From contig DBMO01000012.1 of the NCBI GenBank assembly GCA_002298995.1, forward strand, positions 4,171 through 68,170: a stretch of DNA of 64,000 nucleotides. Reading direction: 5' to 3'. Shown one piece after another: positions 1 through 9,334 of the stretch. The notes beneath the pieces were generated by a model. The model was not told the DNA's origin. It did no database searches and saw nothing but the letters and a program-made list of their open reading frames with translations. The position numbers and the translations under genes are program-made. This DNA comes from Desulfarculales bacterium UBA696 (GTDB taxonomy: Bacteria; Desulfobacterota; Syntrophobacteria; Syntrophobacterales; Syntrophobacteraceae). How positions within the stretch are numbered: the first letter of the stretch is position 1; each line of letters opens with the position of its first letter.

Positions 1-186
1 AGGCGGAAAAGAACGGCATTCCCAGCCACGTTAATAGAGCGGAAAACCGCCTGCCATTGGTCGGCGACTCATGCGCCTTTGCGGGATTCTTCTTCTCAAC
101 TATTCCCCTGTGTGTAAAATTAAGGTATGTTTGCGCCCGGTCTTGGTATCTGGCGAATGTGGTCTCGTTTGAAGGAAGATACTGAT

Positions 187-1482
187 ATGGCAACCGTGGT
201 CATAATAGGCACCCAGTGGGGTGATGAGGGAAAAGGCAAGATAGTCGACCTTCTGACTGAAAAGGCCGACTACGTGGTCCGTTTCCAGGGCGGGAACAAC
301 GCCGGGCATACCCTGGTGGTAAACGGGGAAAAATATGTATTTCACCTGATTCCGTCAGGCATCCTGCACCCGGGAAAGCTTTGCATGATCGGAAACGGGG
401 TGGTGCTCGATCCGGCGGTTCTGATTAAGGAAATGGAAAAGCTCGCCGCGGCCGGCATTCCGGTTACTCCGGACAAGCTTGTGCTAAGCCTCTACACCCA
501 CGTTATCATGCCTTATCACCGCGCAATTGACGTTGCCCGCGAGAAGAAAAAGGGCAAGACGGCTATCGGGACAACGGGCCGGGGTATCGGTCCCTGCTAC
601 GAGGACAAGGCTGGGCGCGGAGGGATCCGGGTACACGATCTGCTCGACAGGAGCACTTTTCGCCAAAAACTTGAAGCGGGAATAGAAGAAAAGAATTTCA
701 TCCTCGAGCGCTATTTCGGCGAAAAGCCGCTGGACATCGCGGCCATCGAGGCGGAATACCTGGAATACGGCGAGCGTTTGCGGCCTTTCACCGGCAACGT
801 TTCCGAGACCCTTCAGCTCGCGGTCGCCCAGGGGCAAAACATCCTTTTCGAAGGCGCGCAGGGCACCCACCTGGACATCGACCACGGCACCTATCCTTAC
901 GTTACCTCTTCCAACACGGTTGCGGGCAACGCGTGCTGCGGATCGGGCATCGGCCCGACCAGGATCGACAAGGTGGTAGGGATTGTAAAGGCCTACACCA
1001 CGCGGGTTGGAGGCGGGCCTTTTCCTTCCGAGCTGCTCGACGAGACTGGAGATCGCATCAGGAAGGTTGGTGGCGAATTCGGGGCAACAACCGGTCGCCC
1101 CCGCCGCTGCGGATGGCTCGACATGGTTGTGGTGAAAAGCTCGGTGAGGCTCAACGGCCTCTCCGGCATGGTTATAACCAAGCTGGATGTTCTTACCGGG
1201 ATTCCCAAGCTCAAAATAGCTGTTTCGTATACCTGCCGCGGGCACAAAATTGATGCCGTGCCCCCCGAACTGGATGCTGTCGAGGCATGCCGGCCCGCTT
1301 TCGAGGAATTTGACGGCTGGGAGGAAGACCTGACGGGAATTCGTTCCTGGGATGAACTTCCGCCGGCGGCAAAGGTCTATCTACGGGCAATCGAAGAACA
1401 TGCCGGGGTGCCCATCAACATTGTTTCGGTGGGGGCCGGCAGAAACGAGACCCTGATTATCCGCAATCCTTTCGACAAATAA
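187..1482 (+). CDS. purA: Adenylosuccinate synthetase
   Basis: Joins IMP and aspartate using GTP to give adenylosuccinate, the first committed step to AMP, in the cytosol. The phosphate-binding loop GDEGKGK is at residues 12-18; Asp13 and His41 sit where the family's catalytic pair lies. The GTTGRGIGP segment and a C-terminal nucleotide-binding region are present, and 431 residues is the usual length. I chose the ATG at 187 over an in-frame ATG at 127 because GAAGGAAG lies just upstream and homologues begin with this sequence. It appears to stand alone; the next gene is convergent 13 bp downstream. Identification is secure. Confidence 0.97.
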   Translation: MATVVIIGTQWGDEGKGKIVDLLTEKADYVVRFQGGNNAGHTLVVNGEKYVFHLIPSGILHPGKLCMIGNGVVLDPAVLIKEMEKLAAAGIPVTPDKLVLSLYTHVIMPYHRAIDVAREKKKGKTAIGTTGRGIGPCYEDKAGRGGIRVHDLLDRSTFRQKLEAGIEEKNFILERYFGEKPLDIAAIEAEYLEYGERLRPFTGNVSETLQLAVAQGQNILFEGAQGTHLDIDHGTYPYVTSSNTVAGNACCGSGIGPTRIDKVVGIVKAYTTRVGGGPFPSELLDETGDRIRKVGGEFGATTGRPRRCGWLDMVVVKSSVRLNGLSGMVITKLDVLTGIPKLKIAVSYTCRGHKIDAVPPELDAVEACRPAFEEFDGWEEDLTGIRSWDELPPAAKVYLRAIEEHAGVPINIVSVGAGRNETLIIRNPFDK

Positions 1483-1495
1483 ATCTTCGCCCGGT

Positions 1496-2530
1496 CTAAT
1501 TGAAATCAAATTCCGGGGTCGGTTTGAAGCGTCCCAATTCATCGATCAACGTTGGATTGAGCAATTGGTTAAATTTGACGCTTAGCGAGCAGTCCTCCAG
1601 GGGATGGAACCGTACGGCCACAATCGTGCCGCTGCGCTGGACGGCTTTTAAGGGGCCGGCCAGGGGGTGGGTGTAGCTCAAATTCATCTTCTGGCCGAGC
1701 AGCAAGCTGGCGGTCTCCCTTCTAGTGATCCTCACCATGAAACCAGCTCCGCCCTGCGACAGATCGATCACGTCAACCTTGAACGGCTTGCCGATCGGTG
1801 TCCCGGCAGCCGATAGGAGCTGCGCCTCGCCCCGTCCGAAAACATGGATTCGTTTGTAGCACCGGCGATCCAGTTCCCTTTCCTTTATCAGGTCCCTGAT
1901 GCATTTCGATCTGGACGCAAAATCCTGGAGCTTCGATTCGAGAACCGGGAAATCGGTCTTCCAACGCTTAAGGACATCAGCATCGAGATAGCTCAGTTCC
2001 GTGTTCGCAAGAGTCACCATTGAAGTGGTGCACATCGTGCTCGAAAAGAAAGTATCATCGCCCGCGACTTGGCCTTTGTTTACCATCTTTAGGAGCACTT
2101 CACGGTTGTTTTGAACGTAGAATACCTTGAGGCGGCCGTGGTTTACCAGGAACAGGCGAGGTTTGTGTTCGCCCTGCGAATAAACCGCTGTATCGGCGGG
2201 ATAGGTTTCGGTTTTGAGGGAAAAATAGAGCTCGTTTGCCTCTTCCACCGTAAGTTTCTGGTAGAGTTCCGCCCAGGTTTCGCGGTGGCCTTTATCTATT
2301 ACCTCGCACTTTTCCTGCTCGATGACCTCGCCCGAGTGAATTATCTCATCGAGCGCCATTGGATCGATTTCAAAGATGCGGTCCCGGAGCGACTCCGCGG
2401 TCTTGAAATTCTTTTCCTTGGCGCAGGCGATAGAAAGCTCATAGAGAAGCCTGACGGCCGCCGTCCTGTTATTCTCCTCCATGTATTTTCTAATAAGCTC
2501 TTCCTGTTCAATCACGCTGATCCTATCCAT
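1496..2530 (-). CDS. Cyclic-nucleotide-binding-like domain fused to PilZ domain
   Basis: A 344-residue cytosolic protein. Residues about 1-85 are helical. Residues about 95-220 resemble a CRP-type cyclic nucleotide-binding fold (short Gly-rich turns, 'YSQGE', 'LFLVNHGRLKVFY'). Residues about 224-340 form a PilZ domain with the RxxxR signature (RCYKR) and DLSQGG, the D/NxSxxG motif that binds cyclic di-GMP. There is no helix-turn-helix, so direct DNA binding is not indicated. The architecture suggests integration of two second-messenger-type inputs; whether the first domain binds any nucleotide cannot be seen. It is divergent from a second PilZ gene at 2965. Confidence 0.8.
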   Translation of the reverse strand: MDRISVIEQEELIRKYMEENNRTAAVRLLYELSIACAKEKNFKTAESLRDRIFEIDPMALDEIIHSGEVIEQEKCEVIDKGHRETWAELYQKLTVEEANELYFSLKTETYPADTAVYSQGEHKPRLFLVNHGRLKVFYVQNNREVLLKMVNKGQVAGDDTFFSSTMCTTSMVTLANTELSYLDADVLKRWKTDFPVLESKLQDFASRSKCIRDLIKERELDRRCYKRIHVFGRGEAQLLSAAGTPIGKPFKVDVIDLSQGGAGFMVRITRRETASLLLGQKMNLSYTHPLAGPLKAVQRSGTIVAVRFHPLEDCSLSVKFNQLLNPTLIDELGRFKPTPEFDFN

Positions 2531-2964
2531 CCACCCTCCGGCCTTGGCAGGCCATGCGCCCAGCCAAATAATTCAATATAAACTGCTGGATGCAGCATCA
2601 CGGCATGAAAATGCGCGACCTGCATGCAGCTTCCCTCCATAAAAATCGGCTTTCCACGGGACAGCTTTAAGCTTTATTGTAATGGCCACGGGACATTTTC
2701 GATGCGTCGGATAGGTGTCTATTATCCTGTCTTACTTAAGTTTACGGGATTTATAGTTATCCACCATACCTAATTCATACCCCCCAAAATCCCCCTTACT
2801 TTATAACAGGTAAATGTGGATACTAGCATCAGAGAAGAATTGCGTCTGTCGTTTCCTAATATTCATAAGCTAGAAGTAGGCGGATTAAACGAGCGAGATA
2901 CCCGGCACTATATGGGTATTATTAAGTTGTTTTCGGAATTAAACTTCTCGAGTGGAAATCAGAG
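2531..2964. other. Intergenic region between divergent PilZ genes
   Basis: About 430 bp, AT-richer than its flanks. It must hold promoters for both PilZ genes, but I could not assign convincing -35/-10 pairs. A short hairpin (GCTGGATGCAGC) lies near 2583-2595. An 82-codon frame beginning at 2816 overlaps the PilZ gene in another frame and looks spurious. Confidence 0.4.
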
Positions 2965-3339
2965 ATGCCCGAAGAGAGAAGAAAGCATAAAAGATTCCTT
3001 GGAAAGAAGGGGGGTTACGCTGCCTTTCTCAGGTCAGGCAATCTCGTCAGCATTGGCAACATAATTGATATCAGCATGGGCGGACTGTGCGTTCAATATC
3101 TCGCGATGGGCGACGAGGATCACGATTTCACCGAAATCAAGATCTTCGGCAGCAACGGTTGTTTTATCCACGTTGACAGGGTGGACTGCAAGATCATCTA
3201 CAGTTTCGAGATCCCCGAAGGATCGCTGGACAACGTCACCACGAGGCGCTGCGGAGTGCGGTTCGAAAACCCAAATGTGCGGCAAATGACGGTGCTGCAG
3301 GAATTTATAGAACATTTCGCCATCGGAGAGGGCTGCTAA
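2965..3339 (+). CDS. Single-domain PilZ protein
   Basis: A 124-residue protein that is essentially one PilZ domain. The N-terminal RKHKR matches RxxxR and DISMGG around residue 36 matches D/NxSxxG, so cyclic di-GMP binding is likely. No membrane segment or second domain is seen. Stand-alone PilZ proteins act as adaptors that switch motility or exopolysaccharide machinery by protein contact. The partner here is unknown, and the closest gene with a related domain is the divergent one ending at 1496. The start follows a purine-rich stretch (GTGGAAATCAGAG). Confidence 0.82.
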   Translation: MPEERRKHKRFLGKKGGYAAFLRSGNLVSIGNIIDISMGGLCVQYLAMGDEDHDFTEIKIFGSNGCFIHVDRVDCKIIYSFEIPEGSLDNVTTRRCGVRFENPNVRQMTVLQEFIEHFAIGEGC

Positions 3340-3621
3340 ACCCGATTCCACGCCTAACCGTTTTTCCCTTCCGATTCTTTCTTCAGTTTTCAGCCGAGCA
3401 GCCGCCCTAAGCCATTTACCTTGGCAAGCGGCGCAGGCTATCCCTTGACATCACTTCCATCATAGCTATCTCTAGGATTTGAATTCGGTGAGAGGGAAAC
3501 ACACTCGCTCCGCCCGGTGGCGAGCGTTCCGGTATAGAGGCGTAGGATACATGATCGTGCGGGGTTTTCGCGGAGATCAACCCAACCACGGCCCAGAAAG
3601 ATCGCGGGATTTCCTTTGGAG
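3340..3621. other. Intergenic region upstream of sucA
   Basis: About 280 bp with no credible gene. A possible sigma70-type promoter is TTGACA at 3445-3450 with TATCTC at 3467-3472 (16-bp spacer), roughly 150 bp before the sucA start. The -10 is poor, so this is tentative. Confidence 0.35.
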
Positions 3622-6360
3622 ATGAACCTTTCCCTGAGTCTTAATGCCGATCTGATCGATTCGCAGTACAAGCTGTGGAAATCGGATCCGATGAGCGTCG
3701 GGAGCGAGTGGAGGCTTTTTTTCGAGGGCTTCGAGCTGGCCCGTCCGGACGGCCGGGCGGATGTGGGCTTTTGCGACAGGGAAGAGCTGGTCAGGCAATG
3801 TGGGGTCCAGGAGTTAATCCAGCGCTACCGCGACCTCGGACACCTGCTCTCCTGCCTCGATCCCCTATCGAATTGCCCCAGGAGTCACCCTCTGCTGGAC
3901 CTTTCCGCATTCGGCCTTGCGGAAAACGACCTCGACCGACGGTTCTTTGCCCCGCCCACCCTGTTTAAGGGTGAAGTTGCACTGAAAGAAATTGTTTCGG
4001 CGCTACGCGAGACCTATTGCCGCTCGATTGGCGTCGAATACATGCACCTCCAGGACCCTCACGAACGCCTGTGGCTCCAAGAGCGGATGGAGCCGACCAG
4101 GAACCGCCCCTCTATATCGGCCGAAGAAAAATTACAGATACTTCGAAAGCTTTGCCAGGCGACTCTTTTCGAACAGTTCCTCCACACGCGCTTTATCGGG
4201 CAGAAGCGTTTCTCGATCGAAGGCGCCGAGGTCATGGTGCCGGTCCTGGATGCCCTTTTGCGCCATGCCCGAGCGGGTGGCTGCCGCGAAATCGAGATGG
4301 GACTTGCCCACCGCGGAAGGCTCAATATCCAGGTAAACGTCCTCAATAAACCATACGAATGGATCTTTTGCGAATTCGATGAGCACTACGATCCGCAGTC
4401 CATCTACGGGGCGGGTGACGTAAAGTACCACAGGGGCTATATGGCCGACCTCGACTTCGACCATGGCCCCTTGCGCGTCTATCTAGCCAACAATCCCAGC
4501 CATCTCGAAGCCGTTGATCCGGTAGTCGAAGGAATTGCGTACGCACGGATGATGGAGGAAACTGGTCCGAACTCCGATATCCAGTCACCCGACATACATC
4601 ATCCCTCCTCCGTAATGCCCGTTCTAATACACGGCGACGCAGCATTCGCCGGCCAGGGGATCGTGGCCGAGACGCTGAATCTTTCGCAGCTTGAAGGCTA
4701 CGGCACCGGGGGGACGATCCACTTCATCATCAACAACCAGATCGGCTTCACGACCCTTCCGGAGCACGCCCGTTCCACCCGCTACGCAACCGATATCGCC
4801 AAGATGCTCATGGTGCCGGTTTTCCACGTCCACGGCGAAGACCCCGAAGCGGCGGTTCACGTAATAAAACTCGCTTTCGACTACAGGGCGAAATTCAAAA
4901 AGGACGTTGTGGTTGACGTCGTTTGCTACCGCCGCTACGGGCACAACGAAGGCGACGAGCCTTATTACACCCAACCCGAGATGTATAACCGCATAAAGGA
5001 CCGGCCATCCCTCCACGGAATCTATTCCGATGCCCTCAAGAAATTGGGCCTTATCAACGATGAAGAGCTCAACCGGATTGCGGGCGGAGTGCAGGAATGC
5101 CTGGAACTCGCTTTTAAGGCCGCCCACGATAAGACGTGCACGATGCCCGAGGATCGCTTCTTCGAAGTCTGGGAAGGCTTCAGCGGCCGATATTCCTTTG
5201 ATCCCGTAAATACCGGGGTCGATGGGGGAAAGCTGCTCGAACTCGCCCGCCGGCTGAGTAAATTCCCCGAAGGCTTTTCAGTCCACCCTCGACTGGAGCG
5301 CATTCTCAAAAGGCGTGTCGAGACGGTCGAACGGGGTGCGGGGATAGACTGGGCAACCGCCGAATCATTGGCGTTTGCCACCCTCGTCGTCGAAGGAACT
5401 CCGGTGAGGCTAAGCGGGCAGGACAGCAGCCGCGGCACTTTCAGCCAGCGGCACAGCGTCTTGACAGACACAAAGACCGGCGAACATTACGTGCCCCTCA
5501 ACCACCTCTCACCAGACCAGGCCCTGTATTCAGTCTTTGATAGCATGCTCTCCGAAAACGCCGTGCTCGGGTTCGAGTATGGGTACTCGCTGGTCAGCCC
5601 CCGAACGCTCGCCATGTGGGAGGCCCAGTTCGGCGATTTCGCAAACAACGCGCAGGCAATTTTCGACCAGTTCATATCCAGTGCAGAGTTCAAATGGCAA
5701 AGGCTCAGCGGCCTTACCGTTCTGCTGCCGCACGGGTTCGAGGGCCAGGGGCCGGAGCATTCGAGCGCCCGGGTCGAGCGCTTTCTCCAGTTGTGCGCCG
5801 AGGAGAATATGGAGGTATGCTACCCGACCACCCCCGCCCAGTACTTCCACCTGCTGCGAAGACAAATGAGGCGCAATTTCCGAAAACCGCTGATCGTATT
5901 TACCCCCAAGAGCCTGCTAAGGCATCCGGGCGCCGTATCGAAGACCTCGGAGCTTGCGTCCGGCCATTACCTCGAAGTTGTCCCGGACGCAGAAGATTTC
6001 AGGAACGCTTCGAGGCTCTTTTTCTGCGGCGGCAAGGTTTACTATGACCTGGCGGAAAAGCGGCTTGCCGCAAAAAACGACGATACGGCAATAGTGCGGG
6101 TCGAGCAATTCTACCCGGAGCCGGTTGAGCGCATCCGGGAAATACTATCGATGTATCCTTCCGTGAAGCAGATTTTCTGGGTCCAGGAAGAACCTGAAAA
6201 CATGGGGGCATGGTGTTTCATGCGCCCACTGCTGCAGTCGGTTTCCGGGGCCGAGCCCGGCTACATCGGCAGGTCGGCCGCCGCCAGCCCGGCATCAGGG
6301 TACCTCACGTCTCACAAACACGAACAGGAAGCTTTTCTCGGGACCGCATTTCCCGGCTGA
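3622..6360 (+). CDS. sucA: 2-oxoglutarate dehydrogenase E1 component
   Basis: ThDP-dependent decarboxylase that converts 2-oxoglutarate and passes the succinyl group to the lipoyl arm of SucB in the TCA cycle. The 912-residue protein begins with the short E1 N-terminal helix that docks to E2 ('SLNADLIDSQYKLWKSDP'). It carries the ThDP-binding core ('GDAAFAGQG', about residues 340-350) and the full C-terminal transketolase-like half. I placed the start at ATG 3622; a TTG two codons upstream is also possible. It is followed by sucB and lpdA on the same strand, forming the complete complex. An intact oxidative complex is notable if the organism is a strict anaerobe. Confidence 0.96.
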   Translation: MNLSLSLNADLIDSQYKLWKSDPMSVGSEWRLFFEGFELARPDGRADVGFCDREELVRQCGVQELIQRYRDLGHLLSCLDPLSNCPRSHPLLDLSAFGLAENDLDRRFFAPPTLFKGEVALKEIVSALRETYCRSIGVEYMHLQDPHERLWLQERMEPTRNRPSISAEEKLQILRKLCQATLFEQFLHTRFIGQKRFSIEGAEVMVPVLDALLRHARAGGCREIEMGLAHRGRLNIQVNVLNKPYEWIFCEFDEHYDPQSIYGAGDVKYHRGYMADLDFDHGPLRVYLANNPSHLEAVDPVVEGIAYARMMEETGPNSDIQSPDIHHPSSVMPVLIHGDAAFAGQGIVAETLNLSQLEGYGTGGTIHFIINNQIGFTTLPEHARSTRYATDIAKMLMVPVFHVHGEDPEAAVHVIKLAFDYRAKFKKDVVVDVVCYRRYGHNEGDEPYYTQPEMYNRIKDRPSLHGIYSDALKKLGLINDEELNRIAGGVQECLELAFKAAHDKTCTMPEDRFFEVWEGFSGRYSFDPVNTGVDGGKLLELARRLSKFPEGFSVHPRLERILKRRVETVERGAGIDWATAESLAFATLVVEGTPVRLSGQDSSRGTFSQRHSVLTDTKTGEHYVPLNHLSPDQALYSVFDSMLSENAVLGFEYGYSLVSPRTLAMWEAQFGDFANNAQAIFDQFISSAEFKWQRLSGLTVLLPHGFEGQGPEHSSARVERFLQLCAEENMEVCYPTTPAQYFHLLRRQMRRNFRKPLIVFTPKSLLRHPGAVSKTSELASGHYLEVVPDAEDFRNASRLFFCGGKVYYDLAEKRLAAKNDDTAIVRVEQFYPEPVERIREILSMYPSVKQIFWVQEEPENMGAWCFMRPLLQSVSGAEPGYIGRSAAASPASGYLTSHKHEQEAFLGTAFPG

Positions 6361-6445
6361 TATGGATTGTGGGAAAAGAACCCGGGCGGGCAGCCGCATA
6401 ATTGAACTTGAACACACCCCTATAACCAGCGGGCCAGGAGAACTC

Positions 6446-7828
6446 ATGAGAGTAGAGGTAAAGGTGCCGGAAGTCGGCGAATCGGTGCACGAGGCCCTTA
6501 TCGCCCAGTGGCTGAGAAAAGATGGCGAGAAGGTCAAAAAGGATGAACTCCTGTTCGTGATCGAAACCGACAAGGTAACGCTGGAAGTCTCTTCGCCGGC
6601 TGAGGGGATTTTAGAGATCCAGGTCGCGGAGGGCGAGACCGTGCCCGTGGGATCGACTGTCGCTATAATCGATACCGAAGCAGGGGAACAGCCCCGGCAG
6701 CGCCCCTCGGCAAAGGCCGAACCGTCCCGGCCAGCCGAGGCCGCGCAAACTTCCGGCAAAAGGGAAACTGAAGAAATCCCGGCTGAGCGGGTTGAAGCCA
6801 AACCAACGCCCCAGCCTCCACCTCCTGCCCAAACCCCGCCTCCTTCACCGCCCCGGAGTGTCGAACCTTCAGAGGGCACAAAGCCGATTATACCTGCGTC
6901 CGTTCGCTCCCTCGCCGCGGAAAGAGGCGTGGACCTGTCGGCTGTTACCCCGACCGGCCCCGGGGGCCGGATCACCGAAGGGGACGTACTCCTTTACCTG
7001 GAACAGGGCGGGGCCGTGAGAGAAGACAGACGAGCTGATCGATGGCCCGGCGCCCCTCCCGCCGGTGCGCCCCCCCAGGTGCAAACCGCTCCCGGAGGCC
7101 CGAAGGCGCAAGTCGAGCCGGCAGCGGAGGGCGCTGTTGTTCGAAAACCCATGTCGCCCATCCGGCGGCGCATAGCGGAAAGGCTGCTTGAGGCTCGCCG
7201 CAATACGGCCATGCTGACGACCTTCAATGAAATAGACATGAGCCGCGTGCAGGATCTTCGCGGCAGGCTGGGGGAGGACTTCCGGAACAAATATGGCGTG
7301 CGCCTCGGAATAATGTCTTTTTTTGTCAAGGCAAGCGCCGCGGCCCTTAAGGAGTTTCCGGAGGTAAACGCCTATATCGATGAAAACGACATTGTATACC
7401 AGTATTTCTACAACATCGGGGTAGCGGTCGGGGCGGAGCGTGGACTGGTCGTTCCGGTCATCCGTAATGTCGACCGGCTCGGGTTTGCCGAAATCGAGAA
7501 AGCCGTTCTGGATTTTGTTTCAAAAATATCACTGAACCGGCTCGAACTCTCGGACCTCGAAGGGGGGACCTTCACGATAACGAACGGAGGCGTTTACGGT
7601 TCGCTTCTCAGCACTCCGATCCTCAACCCGCCGCAAAGCGCCATCCTCGGCCTGCACAAAATAGAGGATCGCCCGATTGCCGCCGGAGGACAGGTGGTTA
7701 TCCGCCCAATGATGTACGTGGCCCTGAGCTACGACCACCGCCTAATCGACGGGCGGGAGGCGGTCACCTTCCTCAAAAGGATCAAGGACCTGGTGGAAAA
7801 CCCCGAACGGTTGCTGATGGAGCTCTAA
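6446..7828 (+). CDS. sucB: 2-oxoglutarate dehydrogenase E2, dihydrolipoyl succinyltransferase
   Basis: Transfers the succinyl group from lipoyl-lysine to CoA. Domains in order: lipoyl domain at about 1-76 with lipoylated Lys43 in ETDKVTLEV; a long Pro/Ala-rich linker; peripheral E3-binding domain at about 147-187; catalytic domain to residue 460 ending in DHRLIDG, with His431 and Asp435 as the expected active-site pair. The start at 6446 is preceded by CCAGGAG, whereas an upstream in-frame ATG at 6362 would add 28 atypical residues. It lies 85 bp after sucA and ends one base before lpdA, indicating one operon. Confidence 0.95.
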   Translation: MRVEVKVPEVGESVHEALIAQWLRKDGEKVKKDELLFVIETDKVTLEVSSPAEGILEIQVAEGETVPVGSTVAIIDTEAGEQPRQRPSAKAEPSRPAEAAQTSGKRETEEIPAERVEAKPTPQPPPPAQTPPPSPPRSVEPSEGTKPIIPASVRSLAAERGVDLSAVTPTGPGGRITEGDVLLYLEQGGAVREDRRADRWPGAPPAGAPPQVQTAPGGPKAQVEPAAEGAVVRKPMSPIRRRIAERLLEARRNTAMLTTFNEIDMSRVQDLRGRLGEDFRNKYGVRLGIMSFFVKASAAALKEFPEVNAYIDENDIVYQYFYNIGVAVGAERGLVVPVIRNVDRLGFAEIEKAVLDFVSKISLNRLELSDLEGGTFTITNGGVYGSLLSTPILNPPQSAILGLHKIEDRPIAAGGQVVIRPMMYVALSYDHRLIDGREAVTFLKRIKDLVENPERLLMEL

Positions 7829-7829
7829 G

Positions 7830-9221
7830 ATGCCCGAGCGGCGAAATTTCGACCTGCTTGTGATAGGGGCCGGCCCCGGCGGGTACGTCGCCGCCCTGCG
7901 CGCGGCCGAACTCGGCATGAAGACGGCCTGCATCGAAAAAGAGGCGGAACCCGGAGGGGTATGTCTGCGCGTCGGGTGCATCCCGAGCAAGGCTCTTCTG
8001 GACTCGACCGAGTACCTCGATTTTGCTCGAAATAACTTCGGCGAACATGGAATCAGCGCCGGAGACATTTCGATGCACGTCTCGAAAATGATGCAACGCA
8101 AGAATAGTATTGTCTCCGGCCTGGAGGGAAACGTCCGCAAGCTCCTGGAGGGAAAAGGGGTGCGGCTGATCCGCGGAACGGCCGGCCTGATGCCCGGCAA
8201 CCAGGTGGAGGTCCGGAGCGCGGACGGCGGACGGGAAATCTACGGGGCGAGCGCCGTCCTGCTTGCCACCGGAAGCGAACCCGTCGAACTGCCGTTTCTG
8301 CCCTTCGACGGAAAGCATGTAATAAGCTCGACCGAAGCCCTGTCGCTGGAATCGACGCCCGGCAGGCTGGGGATCGTCGGCGGAGGATACATTGGCCTCG
8401 AGCTTGGGTCGGTTTGGGCGCGGATGGGGTCGAAGGTAACCATAATCGAGATGCTCCCCGGCATAGCCTCCGCCATCGACGGGCAGGTGGGAAGGCTCCT
8501 CGACCGGCTTCTGAGGAAGCAGGGCCTGGAGGTCCGGGTAAATACCAGGGTGGTGCGATCCAGGATATCCGGAGAAGAAGTAGTTCTGGCCCTCGAATCC
8601 GGCGGCAAGGAAGAACATGCATCTTTTGATAAGGTACTGGTCTCGGTCGGCAGGAAACCGCTCACCCGCGGGCTCGGCCTGGAAATCGGCGTCCGCCTCG
8701 ATTCCAGGGGATTTGTGATGGTTGACCAAAAGTACAGGACCAATATCCCTGGGCTATACGCCATCGGAGACCTCATACCAGGGCCGATGCTCGCCCACAA
8801 GGCGTCAGCCGAAGGGATCGCGGCAGTCGAGGGCATTGCCGGCCTCGATTCCGAGGTGGACTACGACGCCATACCCTCCGTAATTTATACCTCGCCCGAG
8901 GTTGCAACTGTTGGAAAGACCGAAGAGGAACTAAAAAAACTCGTAGTCGATTACCGGGCCGGGGTTTATCCATTCACCGGCAACGACCGGGCGCGATGCC
9001 TCGGAGAGACGGCCGGGTTCGCAAAAATTCTTGCGCATGCCGGCTCCGGGCGCATCCTCGGCGTACATATCATCGGCCCCCGCGCATCGGAGCTTATCGC
9101 CGAATGCACGCTCGCGGTGCACCTCCACATCCAGGCCGAAGACCTGCGAAGAACCATCCATGCCCACCCCTCACTCTCCGAGGCAGTGGCCGACAGTGCA
9201 GCGCAATTGGCCATAACATAG
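7830..9221 (+). CDS. lpdA: Dihydrolipoamide dehydrogenase (E3)
   Basis: FAD enzyme that reoxidises the dihydrolipoyl arm of SucB and reduces NAD+. Visible features: FAD-binding GAGPGG at 13-18, redox disulfide Cys45-Cys50 in GGVCLRVGC, a second Rossmann motif (GGGYIGLE) around residue 176 for NAD, and the C-terminal His446-Pro with Glu451 that forms the catalytic dyad in the dimer. Length 463 is typical. Its start overlaps the sucB ribosome shadow (one-base gap), so translation is probably coupled. It could also serve other 2-oxoacid complexes, but none is encoded nearby. Confidence 0.96.
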   Translation: MPERRNFDLLVIGAGPGGYVAALRAAELGMKTACIEKEAEPGGVCLRVGCIPSKALLDSTEYLDFARNNFGEHGISAGDISMHVSKMMQRKNSIVSGLEGNVRKLLEGKGVRLIRGTAGLMPGNQVEVRSADGGREIYGASAVLLATGSEPVELPFLPFDGKHVISSTEALSLESTPGRLGIVGGGYIGLELGSVWARMGSKVTIIEMLPGIASAIDGQVGRLLDRLLRKQGLEVRVNTRVVRSRISGEEVVLALESGGKEEHASFDKVLVSVGRKPLTRGLGLEIGVRLDSRGFVMVDQKYRTNIPGLYAIGDLIPGPMLAHKASAEGIAAVEGIAGLDSEVDYDAIPSVIYTSPEVATVGKTEEELKKLVVDYRAGVYPFTGNDRARCLGETAGFAKILAHAGSGRILGVHIIGPRASELIAECTLAVHLHIQAEDLRRTIHAHPSLSEAVADSAAQLAIT

Positions 9222-9334
9222 CACGTTTTTTGCCCCTTTCTTTTCCTTTGACAAGTCCCTCCAAATCCATGCAATAGTACCCCGCAAATTCAAAAATCAG
9301 AGTTCGGAACTCGACAGACAGGAAAGGGGTGCTC

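Noticed and set aside
484..1245. A long minus-strand frame inside purA
   Set aside because: It is the antisense shadow of purA; its composition follows codon bias on the other strand and it has no ribosome site.
2816..3064. An 82-codon frame upstream of the PilZ gene
   Set aside because: It overlaps the PilZ start in another frame, lacks similarity and a ribosome site.
4624..5127. Minus-strand frames within sucA
   Set aside because: Shadows of the E1 coding sequence, in the frame opposite its third codon positions.
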